Virus record (IMG/VR): IMGVR_UViG_3300027754_000089
Span: 1-62,891 of that record
Source of the DNA: a virus
Length of the DNA: 62,891 bases
Direction: 5' to 3' (one strand)
The notes under the pieces were generated by a model. It searched no databases. It saw nothing but the letters and a program-made list of their open reading frames with translations, and was not told the DNA's origin. This document shows, piece by piece, positions 46,070-52,917 of this stretch. The first letter of the stretch is position 1; each line of letters begins with the position of its first letter. The position numbers were made by a program, and so were the translations under genes.

Positions 46070-46685
46070 GCGGTTCCAAGTCTGTTATTTCATCTTTGTT
46101 GGCCAGTACGTCCACTACATCCATCAAGCGATTGAGCTTGTCTTTGATGCGGTTGTCCAACTCATCGTCAGTCATTTCCGCTTTCTTGACCTCAATCTTC
46201 TCAGTGAAGAGCCCAACTTCGGTTACCTTACCCAGCAGTCCCAGCGCTTTAAGTCGTATGTTGGCGTTGGGAGATTGAGTCTCCTCAACGATTTTGGCCA
46301 CTGTGTACCCACGAAGCTCCCGCGCCATATCAATAAACGCCCAGTCATAAGCGCTCAACATTCCTGTCAGGTGCCTTACAGCTTCTGGGGTTTTAAGTTC
46401 GGCAAGAGATGCTTTTTGTTCTAGGGTGTCTGTTGTAATGGTTAACGACCCAAAAGCTTTACGGGCGGCATTGGTTTCTTTTTCCTTGACCAGATCTTCA
46501 TCAGACTCTACGCCAAGTTCTTCTAACCACTTTGTTGTGGCGTATTGCGCCGACACGATTTCATTGGGCGAAGCGTCGTCCAATTTTAAGAAGCCATCCC
46601 GAGAGGTGACCTCGGGTTCATAATGCACCAAGTGATCTAACATTTTTGCGTAGGCCCTTGCAACCTCGATAGCGTTAATGTACAC
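46032..46685 (-). CDS. terS: Terminase small subunit
   Basis: This 217-residue helical protein has the C-terminal pattern LKALGLLGKVTEVGLFTEKI followed by ELDNRIKDKLNRL, typical of small terminase subunits that bind the packaging site and regulate the large subunit. The start is uncertain: GTG at 46685 gives the longest form but no good ribosome site lies within 15 bp, while a strong AGGAGAAG sits about 40 bp upstream; ATG 14 codons in is an alternative. It is the first minus-strand gene. Confidence 0.8.
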   Translation of the reverse strand: MYINAIEVARAYAKMLDHLVHYEPEVTSRDGFLKLDDASPNEIVSAQYATTKWLEELGVESDEDLVKEKETNAARKAFGSLTITTDTLEQKASLAELKTPEAVRHLTGMLSAYDWAFIDMARELRGYTVAKIVEETQSPNANIRLKALGLLGKVTEVGLFTEKIEVKKAEMTDDELDNRIKDKLNRLMDVVDVLANKDEITDLEPHGLEQDHEPDAT

Positions 46686-46750
46686 TACATTTGAAGTCTA
46701 GTGCAAGCAGTTGCCTTACTTCTCCTCTTGGTTTTGCAAAGAAACCATTC

Positions 46751-46777
46751 GCCCCACCTGTGCGTGGGGCTTTTTTT
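46751..46777 (+). terminator. Plus-strand intrinsic terminator with no gene upstream
   Basis: GCCCCAC pairs with GTGGGGC across a short loop and is followed by seven T residues. It reads in the plus direction, opposite to the adjacent terminase genes, and nothing on the plus strand upstream needs termination. It may stop antisense transcripts entering the control region or end a short RNA. Confidence 0.75.
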
Positions 46778-46796
46778 ATGGGGTTGTGTCTAAAGT

Positions 46797-46826
46797 TTGA
46801 CAGAAGGTTTTTTAGAATTTTTATAA
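46797..46826 (+). promoter_or_regulatory. Candidate plus-strand sigma70 promoter
   Basis: A perfect TTGACA (46797-46802) with TTATAA 18 bp downstream (46821-46826). The -10 is imperfect; an alternative TATAAA starts one base further. Direction fits the early operon. Prediction only. Confidence 0.4.
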
Positions 46827-47046
46827 AATTTGTGGGGGTATTGTGTTTGTCAAAAGCGCCTAGCGTTGCCAACTACCCGACAGAAGGGGACATAAGGTAA
46901 CTAAAGTATTACAAAGTTATTGAGAATGGTTGTGGAACAGTGTTCATGGTCAACGGAGGGTGGCGGTCGTAAAGTCGGTGGTGGGGGTACGGTGGGTCAA
47001 CGCCCACAGCAATTCGGTGCTGTCAAGGGTATTGCTAAACGTGCTG

Positions 47047-47055
47047 TGCTATAAT
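47047..47055 (+). promoter_or_regulatory. Extended -10 early promoter
   Basis: TGCTATAAT is a perfect extended -10 element (TGnTATAAT) at 47047-47055. No good -35 lies at the standard distance, which extended -10 promoters can tolerate. Transcription would begin near 47062, roughly 30 bases before the hairpin-terminator at 47094. Confidence 0.6.
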
Positions 47056-47093
47056 AGAGGCATCGGTTGGGGGAACTCAATCGGTCGTCAACG

Positions 47094-47118
47094 CCTCGTA
47101 CGTCAACGAGGTTTTTTT
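47094..47118 (+). terminator. Attenuator-like terminator in the early leader
   Basis: CCTCGT (47094-47099) pairs with ACGAGG (47106-47111) around a 6-nt loop and seven T residues follow (47112-47118). It lies between the early promoter and the first gene (ATG 47134), so transcripts would end there unless antitermination or an alternative fold allows read-through. Confidence 0.65.
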
Positions 47119-47133
47119 ATTGGAGATATTCAA

Positions 47134-47505
47134 ATGCCTAAATTTAACTTCACACCTGTTCAACAAGTCTTCGCTGATGCTGAAAACGATTCTCTGTCTT
47201 ACATGGATAGGTTACTCACACTTGGTATCGCTACCAAGGCTGAGGCTAAGCCACACGCAATGAGCTACGCATCGATCAGGTATGGTGCAAAGATCACAGA
47301 GGGACGTCAGGGCAACGTGTTGCCAAGAAACTCAGATGCTGAGCGTGCGATGTATCGGGTGCTTGCCTTGTGCTTTCCCAGTGCTGACAAACCTGTCAGC
47401 AGTCAGCAAGCCGTTGCCAAGAAGACAGACGAGGTAGCTAAGCTCATCAAGGCTTACGCCAAGTTAACTGGTGCTGAGAAGCGCCGTTTCAAGTCATCTA
47501 TCTGA
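47134..47505 (+). CDS. First early gene, hypothetical 123 aa
   Basis: ATG at 47134 has GGAGAT upstream; the frame is open upstream, but that part contains the promoter and terminator. A mainly helical, Lys/Ala-rich protein with a basic C-terminal tail (LTGAEKRRFKSSI). A copy of the TGCTGACA palindrome lies inside the coding sequence. Early position suggests host takeover, but there is no recognisable domain. Confidence 0.6.
   Translation: MPKFNFTPVQQVFADAENDSLSYMDRLLTLGIATKAEAKPHAMSYASIRYGAKITEGRQGNVLPRNSDAERAMYRVLALCFPSADKPVSSQQAVAKKTDEVAKLIKAYAKLTGAEKRRFKSSI
47380..47403. repeat. Palindrome copy 1 (inside coding sequence)
   Basis: TGCTGACA (47382-47389) and TGTCAGCA (47394-47401) form an 8-bp inverted repeat with a 4-nt loop; the flanking A and T also pair, with a mismatch between. 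It is the same core as the copies at 48412, 49445 and 51471. Confidence 0.6.
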
Positions 47506-47581
47506 TGCGTTTTTTCAGTCAGGCGTGCGGGGTGATCTCGCACGTTGTTTCTTTTCATGTCAAACCTAGGAGATATAAACC

Positions 47582-47806
47582 ATGAATGAATACGCACACT
47601 ACCAAGCCCAATACGCTCAAGAGCAATCTGAGAGCGATGCGCTTAATGACTGGCTTGGCTTTCCCAGAGTGGACAAAGCCCACGCCAAGGTCATTGAACG
47701 GCAACTCAATAGAAACCGCCCATCTTGGAAACAAGTACAAGAGCGGTTCTCTTTTGAGGTTGCTTGCGCTAAGTACGAAGAAGCCCTAAAGGGCAAACGC
47801 TATTAA
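47582..47806 (+). CDS. Hypothetical early protein, 74 aa
   Basis: AGGAGATATAAACC precedes the ATG. Helical, aromatic and Gln/Glu/Lys-rich, with no motif I can name. It belongs to the run of small early genes. Confidence 0.55.
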   Translation: MNEYAHYQAQYAQEQSESDALNDWLGFPRVDKAHAKVIERQLNRNRPSWKQVQERFSFEVACAKYEEALKGKRY

Positions 47807-47819
47807 GACAACCTAGCCT

Positions 47820-47855
47820 AATGCTCGCAAGAGCATTGGGGTGCGCTGTTGCACC
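47820..47855 (+). other. Two adjacent RNA hairpins
   Basis: AATGCTC/GAGCATT (7-bp stem, GCAA tetraloop, 47820-47837) is followed by GGTGC/GCACC (5-bp stem, 47840-47855). There is no poly-T after either, so they look like RNA processing or stability elements rather than terminators. They separate two small early genes. Confidence 0.45.
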
Positions 47856-47874
47856 TTAACTAAGGAGAATCTAA

Positions 47875-48036
47875 ATGAACCATGCTTACCTGTTGAACAG
47901 TAGCTACCCTGCAATCCTACTCATCCTCATGCTGTGCGCTGAACCACAGCCCTTGTGGGATGTAATCGAACCGCTCCATGACGATCTCACCGATGCGGAA
48001 ATTGACGAACTCAACCTAATCTATTCAGGAGAATAA
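47875..48036 (+). CDS. Small early membrane-associated protein, 53 aa
   Basis: TAAGGAGAATCTAA precedes the ATG. A short hydrophobic segment (about 12-21, AILLILMLCA) is followed by an acidic C-terminal half (DDLTDAEIDELN). It is too short for confident family assignment. It might be a small membrane regulator or a host-factor inhibitor. Confidence 0.5.
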   Translation: MNHAYLLNSSYPAILLILMLCAEPQPLWDVIEPLHDDLTDAEIDELNLIYSGE

Positions 48037-48038
48037 CC

Positions 48039-48221
48039 ATGTCAGCTAAAGTAATTCTTAGCGAGATCTTCCTCGCAGTCGCTCTCACTCAGTCCATCAT
48101 TTTCTTTGGTGGTTTCCTATGGGAAACATCAGGCTTGCTTTGGGTATTTATACCCATAGGTTCAGCCTTCATCTTAGGTATGCAGATCACCCGCCTTTTC
48201 TTTATCTACACAGGAGAATAA
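48039..48221 (+). CDS. Small two-TM protein, 60 aa
   Basis: CAGGAGAATAACC precedes the ATG. Two hydrophobic segments (about 5-25 and 32-55) with a short turn make it a small integral membrane protein. The neighbouring genes share the same ribosome site and 2-bp spacing. Function unknown. Confidence 0.55.
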   Translation: MSAKVILSEIFLAVALTQSIIFFGGFLWETSGLLWVFIPIGSAFILGMQITRLFFIYTGE

Positions 48222-48223
48222 CC

Positions 48224-48412
48224 ATGCCCAAGAATATCAAAGCCCAATGGCAACAACTCAAGCGTGACCTACGCTACGCTGACGAACTCTACAAGAGAAG
48301 CGATGACGCCTACGCCAAGCACAAGAAACAACTGCAAGCCGAGACCAAGGCAAGCATGGACGAATGGCGCTCAATCAAAGGCGAGTGCCGTCAGCTTCGC
48401 CTCTTCAAATGA
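48224..48412 (+). CDS. Small basic helical protein, 62 aa
   Basis: ATG at 48224 has CAGGAGAATAACC upstream. Very basic and helical (QQLKRDLRYADELYKRSDDA...), consistent with a coiled coil or nucleic-acid-binding protein. It overlaps the next start by 4 bp. Confidence 0.58.
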   Translation: MPKNIKAQWQQLKRDLRYADELYKRSDDAYAKHKKQLQAETKASMDEWRSIKGECRQLRLFK

Positions 48413-48549
48413 CTGCTGACAATCTGTCAGCACTCACTTCTCCACAACACGTTGTGGAGAAGTACAAAAGTGTTGCTAAAAAACACAGACCCACGTGTAT
48501 CGAAACATTGACCTACGCGTGGGTCATCTACAACCCGCATGGATCCTAG
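48409..48549 (+). CDS. Small early protein, 46 aa (coding capacity uncertain)
   Basis: ATG at 48409 overlaps the stop of the basic protein (ATGA). A Ser/Ala/Thr-rich N-terminus and a helical second half (QHVVEKYKSVAKK). The palindrome copy 48412-48434 occupies its first codons, so the reading frame could be incidental. Confidence 0.42.
   Translation: MTADNLSALTSPQHVVEKYKSVAKKHRPTCIETLTYAWVIYNPHGS
48412..48434. repeat. Palindrome copy 2
   Basis: TGCTGACA (48414-48421) and TGTCAGCA (48425-48432) form an 8-bp inverted repeat with an ATC loop. Same core as the copies at 47380, 49445 and 51471. Confidence 0.6.
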
Positions 48550-48577
48550 CGATGACCCAATACCCAGCCCACAACAC

Positions 48578-48618
48578 TATATATATAATTAAAGAAAAAA
48601 GATTTATATATATATATA
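48578..48618. other. AT-rich tract, possible duplex-unwinding element or origin
   Basis: Of 41 bases only two are not A or T; long TATATATA runs flank a purine stretch (TTAAAGAAAAAAGA). It lies in a 258-bp gap (48550-48807) that otherwise holds only a weak TATACT -10-like hexamer (48726-48731) and a CGAGC/GCTCG hairpin (about 48742-48760). Low melting and being intergenic suit a replication origin, but no iterons or DnaA boxes are visible. Confidence 0.4.
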
Positions 48619-48807
48619 CACATGCAACTGGGTGTCCTTTTCTTTGTTTGTCTAAATAATTGAGGCTATTTGGAAATTGGCATTCATATCAGGACAACCC
48701 CGTAGTAAACGTAGCATTCATGCGGTATACTGGCATGACCACGAGCACGGCAAGCGCTCGATAATGGTGGGTATTTGACCGATTCAAGTGGGTATGCGGA
48801 GGCAAAA

Positions 48808-49437
48808 ATGACACAAAAACGATGCAAAAAGTGTGGCGAGGACAAACCCCTCGCTGATTTCAAACGACAGCTATCACGTGCTCAAGCACTAGCGAAAGGA
48901 TACAAAGGAGATTTCTTGGTGACCATCGAGTCCTCGATGTGCAAGCCATGCCAACCACGCAAACGCAAGCTGACCGAACTCAGCGCTAAAGAACTGCAAA
49001 ACAAAGTGACGAGTGGTGACATCAGCGAACTGGACAAGCGACTCATCCTAGAAAAAAGAAACGCAGAAACACCCGTCAAGCGGGCGATGAGCACACGCAA
49101 ACGATGGTTGAAAGAATGGGGCGCCGAACTTTACGAGTTACTCAAACCCATGCAAGACGAGATCGAATCAGTCGAACGCCAATGTAGATACGCAAGGGTT
49201 GGAAAGCACGAAGAGCAAGTCGTTTTCTTTGAGTGGTACGCGCAGACCTTACGGCAACAGAAAGCCAAGATCGAATTGGAATACGAGAAGAACCCACGCC
49301 GAGTGACTACCTCAAGGTTCGATGAACTACTAGACCCTGAGCTAACCTCAGATGTGCGTGAGGGATGGCGAGCCATACCCTTGGATGAACGCATGAGATT
49401 GAAACAACCCGCCTTGGTCTTGTTCCGAGGCAAATAA
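48808..49437 (+). CDS. Zinc-finger protein, 209 aa
   Basis: ATG at 48808 is preceded by GGAGGCAAAA. Two CxxC pairs (Cys6/Cys9 and Cys45/Cys48) form a zinc ribbon at the N-terminus, followed by a long charged helical region (about 60-150) and an Arg/Glu-rich C-terminus. Zinc-ribbon proteins of this kind commonly bind DNA or RNA; a regulator or nuclease accessory role is possible. No HNH or nuclease residues were found. Confidence 0.6.
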   Translation: MTQKRCKKCGEDKPLADFKRQLSRAQALAKGYKGDFLVTIESSMCKPCQPRKRKLTELSAKELQNKVTSGDISELDKRLILEKRNAETPVKRAMSTRKRWLKEWGAELYELLKPMQDEIESVERQCRYARVGKHEEQVVFFEWYAQTLRQQKAKIELEYEKNPRRVTTSRFDELLDPELTSDVREGWRAIPLDERMRLKQPALVLFRGK

Positions 49438-49444
49438 GAATCTG

Positions 49445-49467
49445 AGTGCTGACACGTTGTCAGCACT
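49445..49467. repeat. Palindrome copy 3 (intergenic, 23 bp, perfect 10-bp arms)
   Basis: AGTGCTGACA and TGTCAGCACT are separated by CGT; the 23-bp element is identical in every base to the copy at 51471-51493. It lies between the zinc-finger gene and a terminator. Confidence 0.8.
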
Positions 49468-49475
49468 GGATAGCC

Positions 49476-49497
49476 CCCTTGCTTGTCAAGGGTTTTT
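49476..49497 (+). terminator. Intrinsic terminator after the zinc-finger gene
   Basis: CCCTTG pairs with CAAGGG around a 5-nt loop and five T residues follow. It lies just downstream of palindrome copy 3, so the two may act together. Confidence 0.6.
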
Positions 49498-49522
49498 GTA
49501 AACGTAGATAGGAGAATGAAGA

Positions 49523-49780
49523 ATGAAATATTACATCGGAGAAATACATGAGCGCAATGGTGACATGGAGTACGACACCAAGTATTTGTTTAAGACAAGG
49601 AGCGACCCTGACAAGTACACCGAAAAGGTGGCTATGGAATGGCGCGGTAGTGACAAAAGTGATTGGGATGAGCAAGAGAGTGGGTATTGGTCTGACTGCT
49701 CTTTGATCTTTGACCACGGCAGTAACGAGATACCCAAAGAAGATTTTGTGGTGTTGAAAAAGTATTTATCAGTTCTTTAA
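49523..49780 (+). CDS. Hypothetical early protein, 85 aa
   Basis: AGGAGAATGAAGA precedes the ATG. Acidic and aromatic, Asp/Glu/Tyr/Trp-rich (GSDKSDWDEQESGYWSD), so it could mimic nucleic acid or bind a host enzyme. No motif was recognised. Confidence 0.55.
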   Translation: MKYYIGEIHERNGDMEYDTKYLFKTRSDPDKYTEKVAMEWRGSDKSDWDEQESGYWSDCSLIFDHGSNEIPKEDFVVLKKYLSVL

Positions 49781-49792
49781 AGGAGAAACAAA

Positions 49793-50038
49793 ATGATTAA
49801 AAGACCATCACCTAAAAGCATACGCAAAGCATTTGCTGAACATTTAACCGTTGACGTAAAGGGATACGAACAAACGGTTTGGGATATTTTGAATTGGGTA
49901 GGTATCGAGGATGTGATTTTGTTTTTGCAAGACTATGTGCATCAGGGGGATTCTAGTGTTGGGGTGCATATTGATTACGAACACATGATTACACATGACC
50001 TTGAGGAATCAATTAAACAATTAGGAGAAACAAAATGA
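49793..50038 (+). CDS. Hypothetical early protein, 81 aa
   Basis: AAGGAGAAACAAA precedes the ATG. An alpha/beta mixture with an acidic C-terminus; no motif known. The end overlaps the next start by ATGA. Confidence 0.55.
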   Translation: MIKRPSPKSIRKAFAEHLTVDVKGYEQTVWDILNWVGIEDVILFLQDYVHQGDSSVGVHIDYEHMITHDLEESIKQLGETK

Positions 50039-50208
50039 AAGCATGGAAAGGCGTAGTAGTAACTACATATCAGGAAAAACTAACAGTACTGGCTGACACG
50101 AAAGAAGAAGCCGAGTTACTTATGTATGACCGAGCGAATCCTATGGGGGATAGCGTAAGTGGTGAGATGGAAGTGTATGACTTAGTTGAAATGGGAGAAA
50201 GCAAATGA
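50035..50208 (+). CDS. Small early protein, 57 aa (short gene)
   Basis: ATG at 50035 has TTAGGAGAAACAAA upstream and overlaps the previous stop. Likely an alpha/beta fold (GVVVTTYQEKLTVLADTKEE) with an acidic C-terminus. The stop overlaps the next start by ATGA, so three genes are coupled. Function unknown. Confidence 0.6.
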   Translation: MKAWKGVVVTTYQEKLTVLADTKEEAELLMYDRANPMGDSVSGEMEVYDLVEMGESK

Positions 50209-50585
50209 GCAAAACCAAGTCAGCCATTTATTGGCGGGACATCAAGTCCGAAGGCGAGATCAATGGGCGCTGGGTTATCGAAGCGAGAGACGGCACTTTG
50301 GTTGCCGACCATGCGCCAGTTGACACAGACGAGAGTCTGACATTCACCGCACCCAACGGCAAACGCTACTGGGACACAACGACCCACTCACAGTGGACAC
50401 CAAGAACAGTAGAAATCGACATCAAGAAACTAACAGAGGAGGCAGTCAACCACATGGAGAGCGTAGAAGATGTGCGTTGGTCTGTGGGTATGGCACTTCA
50501 AGAATTGTACGGAGACGAGTTTGTTTACGCCATGCAAATTGAATTGGGAAAAAAGTATTTACAACACACAGGAGGTAAGAAATGA
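50205..50585 (+). CDS. Hypothetical early protein, 126 aa
   Basis: A beta-rich N-terminal half with Trp and His (YWRDIKSEGEINGRWVIEAR) and a helical C-terminal half. Coupled to its neighbours by ATGA overlaps. No catalytic motif seen. Confidence 0.55.
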   Translation: MSKTKSAIYWRDIKSEGEINGRWVIEARDGTLVADHAPVDTDESLTFTAPNGKRYWDTTTHSQWTPRTVEIDIKKLTEEAVNHMESVEDVRWSVGMALQELYGDEFVYAMQIELGKKYLQHTGGKK

Positions 50586-50761
50586 AATGCAATCACACAA
50601 GAGAAGAATCATGGTGGGTGCATGATGGACAGGGCATCCCATTAGCTCGGGTCTGTGACAAGTGCATCGATGAGGTGCTTTCAAAATACAACCCTGTAGT
50701 TTTGGGTCACTACACCCAAGCAGACATTGATGAACCAATTGAGGAGAAAGAAAATGAATAG
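50582..50761 (+). CDS. Small zinc-binding protein, 59 aa (short gene)
   Basis: GGAGGTAAGA precedes the ATG. The pattern CNHTREESWWVH followed by CDKC gives a probable zinc site (Cys3, His5 or His14, Cys26, Cys29). This small Trp-Trp-Cys type recurs in phage genomes, as far as I can recall. It may interact with a host enzyme. Confidence 0.6.
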   Translation: MKCNHTREESWWVHDGQGIPLARVCDKCIDEVLSKYNPVVLGHYTQADIDEPIEEKENE

Positions 50762-50906
50762 CAATTTACTAGACGAGTACTGCAAGCTAGAGTACGGACA
50801 CACCGATTGGGAGGTGACGTACAAAGACGGCAACGCCCACATCACCATGTATGCGACACCAAGAGAGGGCTATGAGCCCGAGGAGATCGAAGATGAAATT
50901 GAGTAA
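50754..50906 (+). CDS. Small acidic protein, 50 aa (short gene)
   Basis: ATG at 50754 overlaps the previous stop, with GAGGAGAAAGAAA upstream. Acidic, with a likely beta core (WEVTYKDGNAHITMYATPRE) and an acidic tail. It overlaps the next gene by 14 bp. Confidence 0.58.
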   Translation: MNSNLLDEYCKLEYGHTDWEVTYKDGNAHITMYATPREGYEPEEIEDEIE

Positions 50907-50985
50907 GACAGAAATCATTTATCGGGTAGTCGTATTGACTGCGCTGATAGTGTTGGCGCTAGACCTTTTGGTATGGCGCCCTTGA
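50893..50985 (+). CDS. Tiny single-TM protein, 30 aa (short gene)
   Basis: ATG at 50893 has GAGGAGATCGAAG upstream, a near-ideal ribosome site. The product is a single membrane helix with short charged ends. The gene is embedded in the end of the previous one in another frame. Small single-TM proteins of this kind often modulate host membrane complexes. Confidence 0.5.
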   Translation: MKLSKTEIIYRVVVLTALIVLALDLLVWRP

Positions 50986-50993
50986 GGGGAGAG

Positions 50994-51034
50994 GAGAGAG
51001 AACGGTCATGTTCTCTCTCATGGCTTTTTATTTT
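50994..51034 (+). terminator. Intrinsic terminator after the tiny membrane gene
   Basis: A 10-bp stem, GAGAGAGAAC paired with GTTCTCTCTC around a 6-nt loop, is followed by a T-rich tract (51025 onward, interrupted by one A). It separates the tiny membrane gene from the acidic repeat protein. Confidence 0.6.
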
Positions 51035-51054
51035 TAACTTTAGGAGATTATCAA

Positions 51055-51459
51055 ATGAACGACGCAATCAATTTAGACTTCATCAACGCACTCACCAAGG
51101 TGCTCAGCAATTACATCGACCAACAAGTCGATAAGAAAGTGGGCGAGGTGTTGGCATCAAGCGCAACCATGAAAGAGATCGATGAAAGCTTTGAGAAACG
51201 TATTTTGGAACTCACCAAAGAATCCATGCTTGAGGCAATCGATGAACACTGCGCTAACGAAGAGCACAAAGATGACGATGACATCGAGAGCGTGGTCAGT
51301 GACCATGACTTCAGCGATCAAGTGTACGAGGCGGTCAACGATGCGGTCAATGACCATGATTTCAGCGATGCCATCAACGCGGCGCTCGCTGACTATGATC
51401 TAAGCGATCACGTGCGCTCAGCAATGGCGTCAATGCAATTCAAAGTGTCAGTAGAGTAA
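51055..51459 (+). CDS. Acidic protein with three internal repeats, 134 aa
   Basis: Three copies of a 15-18-residue unit built around DHDFSD, DHDFSD and DYDLSD occupy residues about 83-125. The protein is strongly acidic throughout with helical segments, which fits a surface that mimics DNA; anti-restriction and anti-nuclease proteins share that charge. There is no sequence match to a named inhibitor family, so this is inference. TTTAGGAGATTATCAA precedes the ATG. Confidence 0.6.
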   Translation: MNDAINLDFINALTKVLSNYIDQQVDKKVGEVLASSATMKEIDESFEKRILELTKESMLEAIDEHCANEEHKDDDDIESVVSDHDFSDQVYEAVNDAVNDHDFSDAINAALADYDLSDHVRSAMASMQFKVSVE

Positions 51460-51470
51460 GTAGAGAGTCG

Positions 51471-51493
51471 AGTGCTGACACGTTGTCAGCACT
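51471..51493. repeat. Palindrome copy 4 (intergenic, 23 bp)
   Basis: Identical in all 23 bases to the copy at 49445-49467: arms AGTGCTGACA and TGTCAGCACT with a CGT loop. It lies between the acidic repeat protein and the next gene. A short T-rich stretch follows, but it is too weak to call a terminator with confidence. Confidence 0.8.
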
Positions 51494-51519
51494 CATTTAA
51501 TTAACCAAGGAGAAATCAA

Positions 51520-51906
51520 ATGGGATATAGATCAGATGTAACAGGCATCATCAAATTCAAGACACACGAAGACAGAGAGAAGTTTGTACTCATGGTGCGA
51601 GCACGCAACGATGACATGTACACGATGTGCTTCAGCAACCAAGACGAAGCTAACAACTGGAACCACGACTACAGACACGAACCCATAATGACATTCCAAT
51701 TCATAGACGTCAAATGGTATTCAGACTTCCCCGATGTTAAAACGCACTACGCTTTGTGTGAGTACGCCATTGAGACATTCAACGCTGAGTGGCTCATTGT
51801 GCAGATAGGTGAAGACGGCGCAACAGAAGAGGAGGGTAGCGATGACCATGAATTAGCAGACTACATTCGAGTAGTACACAACATTGAAACACATTTCGGT
51901 AACTAA
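51520..51906 (+). CDS. Conserved phage early protein, 128 aa
   Basis: AAGGAGAAATCAA precedes the ATG. The MGYRSDV start, central QFIDVKWYSDFPDVKTHY and C-terminal acidic region resemble a small conserved phage family of unknown function. It is coupled by spacing to the gene that follows, which also begins MGYST. Confidence 0.6.
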   Translation: MGYRSDVTGIIKFKTHEDREKFVLMVRARNDDMYTMCFSNQDEANNWNHDYRHEPIMTFQFIDVKWYSDFPDVKTHYALCEYAIETFNAEWLIVQIGEDGATEEEGSDDHELADYIRVVHNIETHFGN

Positions 51907-51921
51907 ACAAGGAGAAATCAA

Positions 51922-52911
51922 ATGGGATATTCAACATCATCCAATCAACTGCAATCAATCGGTTCTTTCGCACGAGCCAAGAGCTACTTCGAGAGTCAAC
52001 CCGCACGCAGAGGTAGCAAGTGGCTAGCGCATCAACGCCCACTAAGGGCAGACAAGGGAGGCGCTAGACTGCATCACTATCGCATAGAGAAACAGATTGA
52101 CGAGAAGTACTATGACATCGTACTCTACAGCACAGTGATGGCTAGGTTCTATGCACCCGAGGCTAGCGGTGCCGAGCGCCGTCTTTATATGGGGGATCAA
52201 ACGCAAACGAGTCAGCAGTTCATGTCCAACGTGCTGAACAAACGCGAAGTCAACTATGCGACACCCGTAGGTAGCGACGACGATCACACCATCATGCCCA
52301 TATATCACAAGCCATGCCAAGACATCAGTGAGGATAAGCCGTTCAGCTTGGAGGTATACGTTGTGGACGACAAGATCGACATCAGTAGGTCAAGGCATAC
52401 GCCACACTATGTGCATCGCGCAAGCAAGGATGACAGGCAACACAAAGCCAATACGCTCAAGCACTTCGATACGTTTGTGTTGATGGCAATGATGCGCTTG
52501 CCTGAGTACGAGAACAATGTGACGATAGACTACTCTAAGGGTAGAGCGTTCGGCGGTGATCCCATCGGACACTCAGACAGATCTTTGATGCAGAGGATGC
52601 TCATGGCAGAGCCATCGCAAGAAGAGATCGAGCAGTTCTTCCAGTTCGGTCAAGCCGTCTTCGATGTATTGGCAAGCAAGCGCGGTGTAAAGCAACAGAA
52701 CTTCACAGTAACACGTAGGTGGTACACCAACCAACAACAATCAAGCACGTACGCTCAGCTTGAGAAGAAGATCACGCCCGAGGAGTTCCGCAAGTCGTTT
52801 CACAATAAGATCGCCGAGGCGCTACAACTCGGGGCTAAGTCAACGAAGATAGAGATTCCACAATTCGTTGCTGTAAGAGATTATCCTAGGACGGCTATCC
52901 GCCTAGGGTAA
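51922..52911 (+). CDS. Unknown 329-aa protein, first gene of the MoxR/VWA neighbourhood
   Basis: AAGGAGAAATCAA precedes the ATG. A compact, charged protein with many Arg/Lys/Asp and scattered His residues, and no transmembrane or catalytic motif recognised. It lies immediately before the promoter of the HExxH/VWA and AAA+ genes; a functional link is suggested only by position. Its end carries a CCTAGG/CCTAGG inverted pair within the coding sequence (about 52885-52908). Confidence 0.6.
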   Translation: MGYSTSSNQLQSIGSFARAKSYFESQPARRGSKWLAHQRPLRADKGGARLHHYRIEKQIDEKYYDIVLYSTVMARFYAPEASGAERRLYMGDQTQTSQQFMSNVLNKREVNYATPVGSDDDHTIMPIYHKPCQDISEDKPFSLEVYVVDDKIDISRSRHTPHYVHRASKDDRQHKANTLKHFDTFVLMAMMRLPEYENNVTIDYSKGRAFGGDPIGHSDRSLMQRMLMAEPSQEEIEQFFQFGQAVFDVLASKRGVKQQNFTVTRRWYTNQQQSSTYAQLEKKITPEEFRKSFHNKIAEALQLGAKSTKIEIPQFVAVRDYPRTAIRLG

Positions 52912-52917
52912 ACGAGG

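Larger units (their letters stand above)
46686..47133. promoter_or_regulatory. Divergent control region between late and early operons
   Basis: This 448-bp gap contains no convincing gene. It holds a plus-strand terminator (46751-46777), a TTGACA-type promoter candidate (46797-46826), an AT-rich tract around 46810-46830, a GTGGG/CCCAC hairpin (about 46993-47008), an extended -10 promoter (47047-47055) and an attenuator-like terminator (47094-47118). A TTTTGACA on the minus strand near 46857 faces the AT tract, but its spacing to a -10 is too long for an ordinary promoter. Confidence 0.6.

Noticed and set aside
46675-46872. Minus-strand 65-codon open frame upstream of the terminase small subunit
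   Set aside because: It crosses a terminator and the candidate plus promoter region and has no ribosome site; probably chance.
46930-47133. Upstream extension of the first early gene
   Set aside because: The extension would run through the promoter and attenuator hairpin; ATG at 47134 has a good ribosome site.
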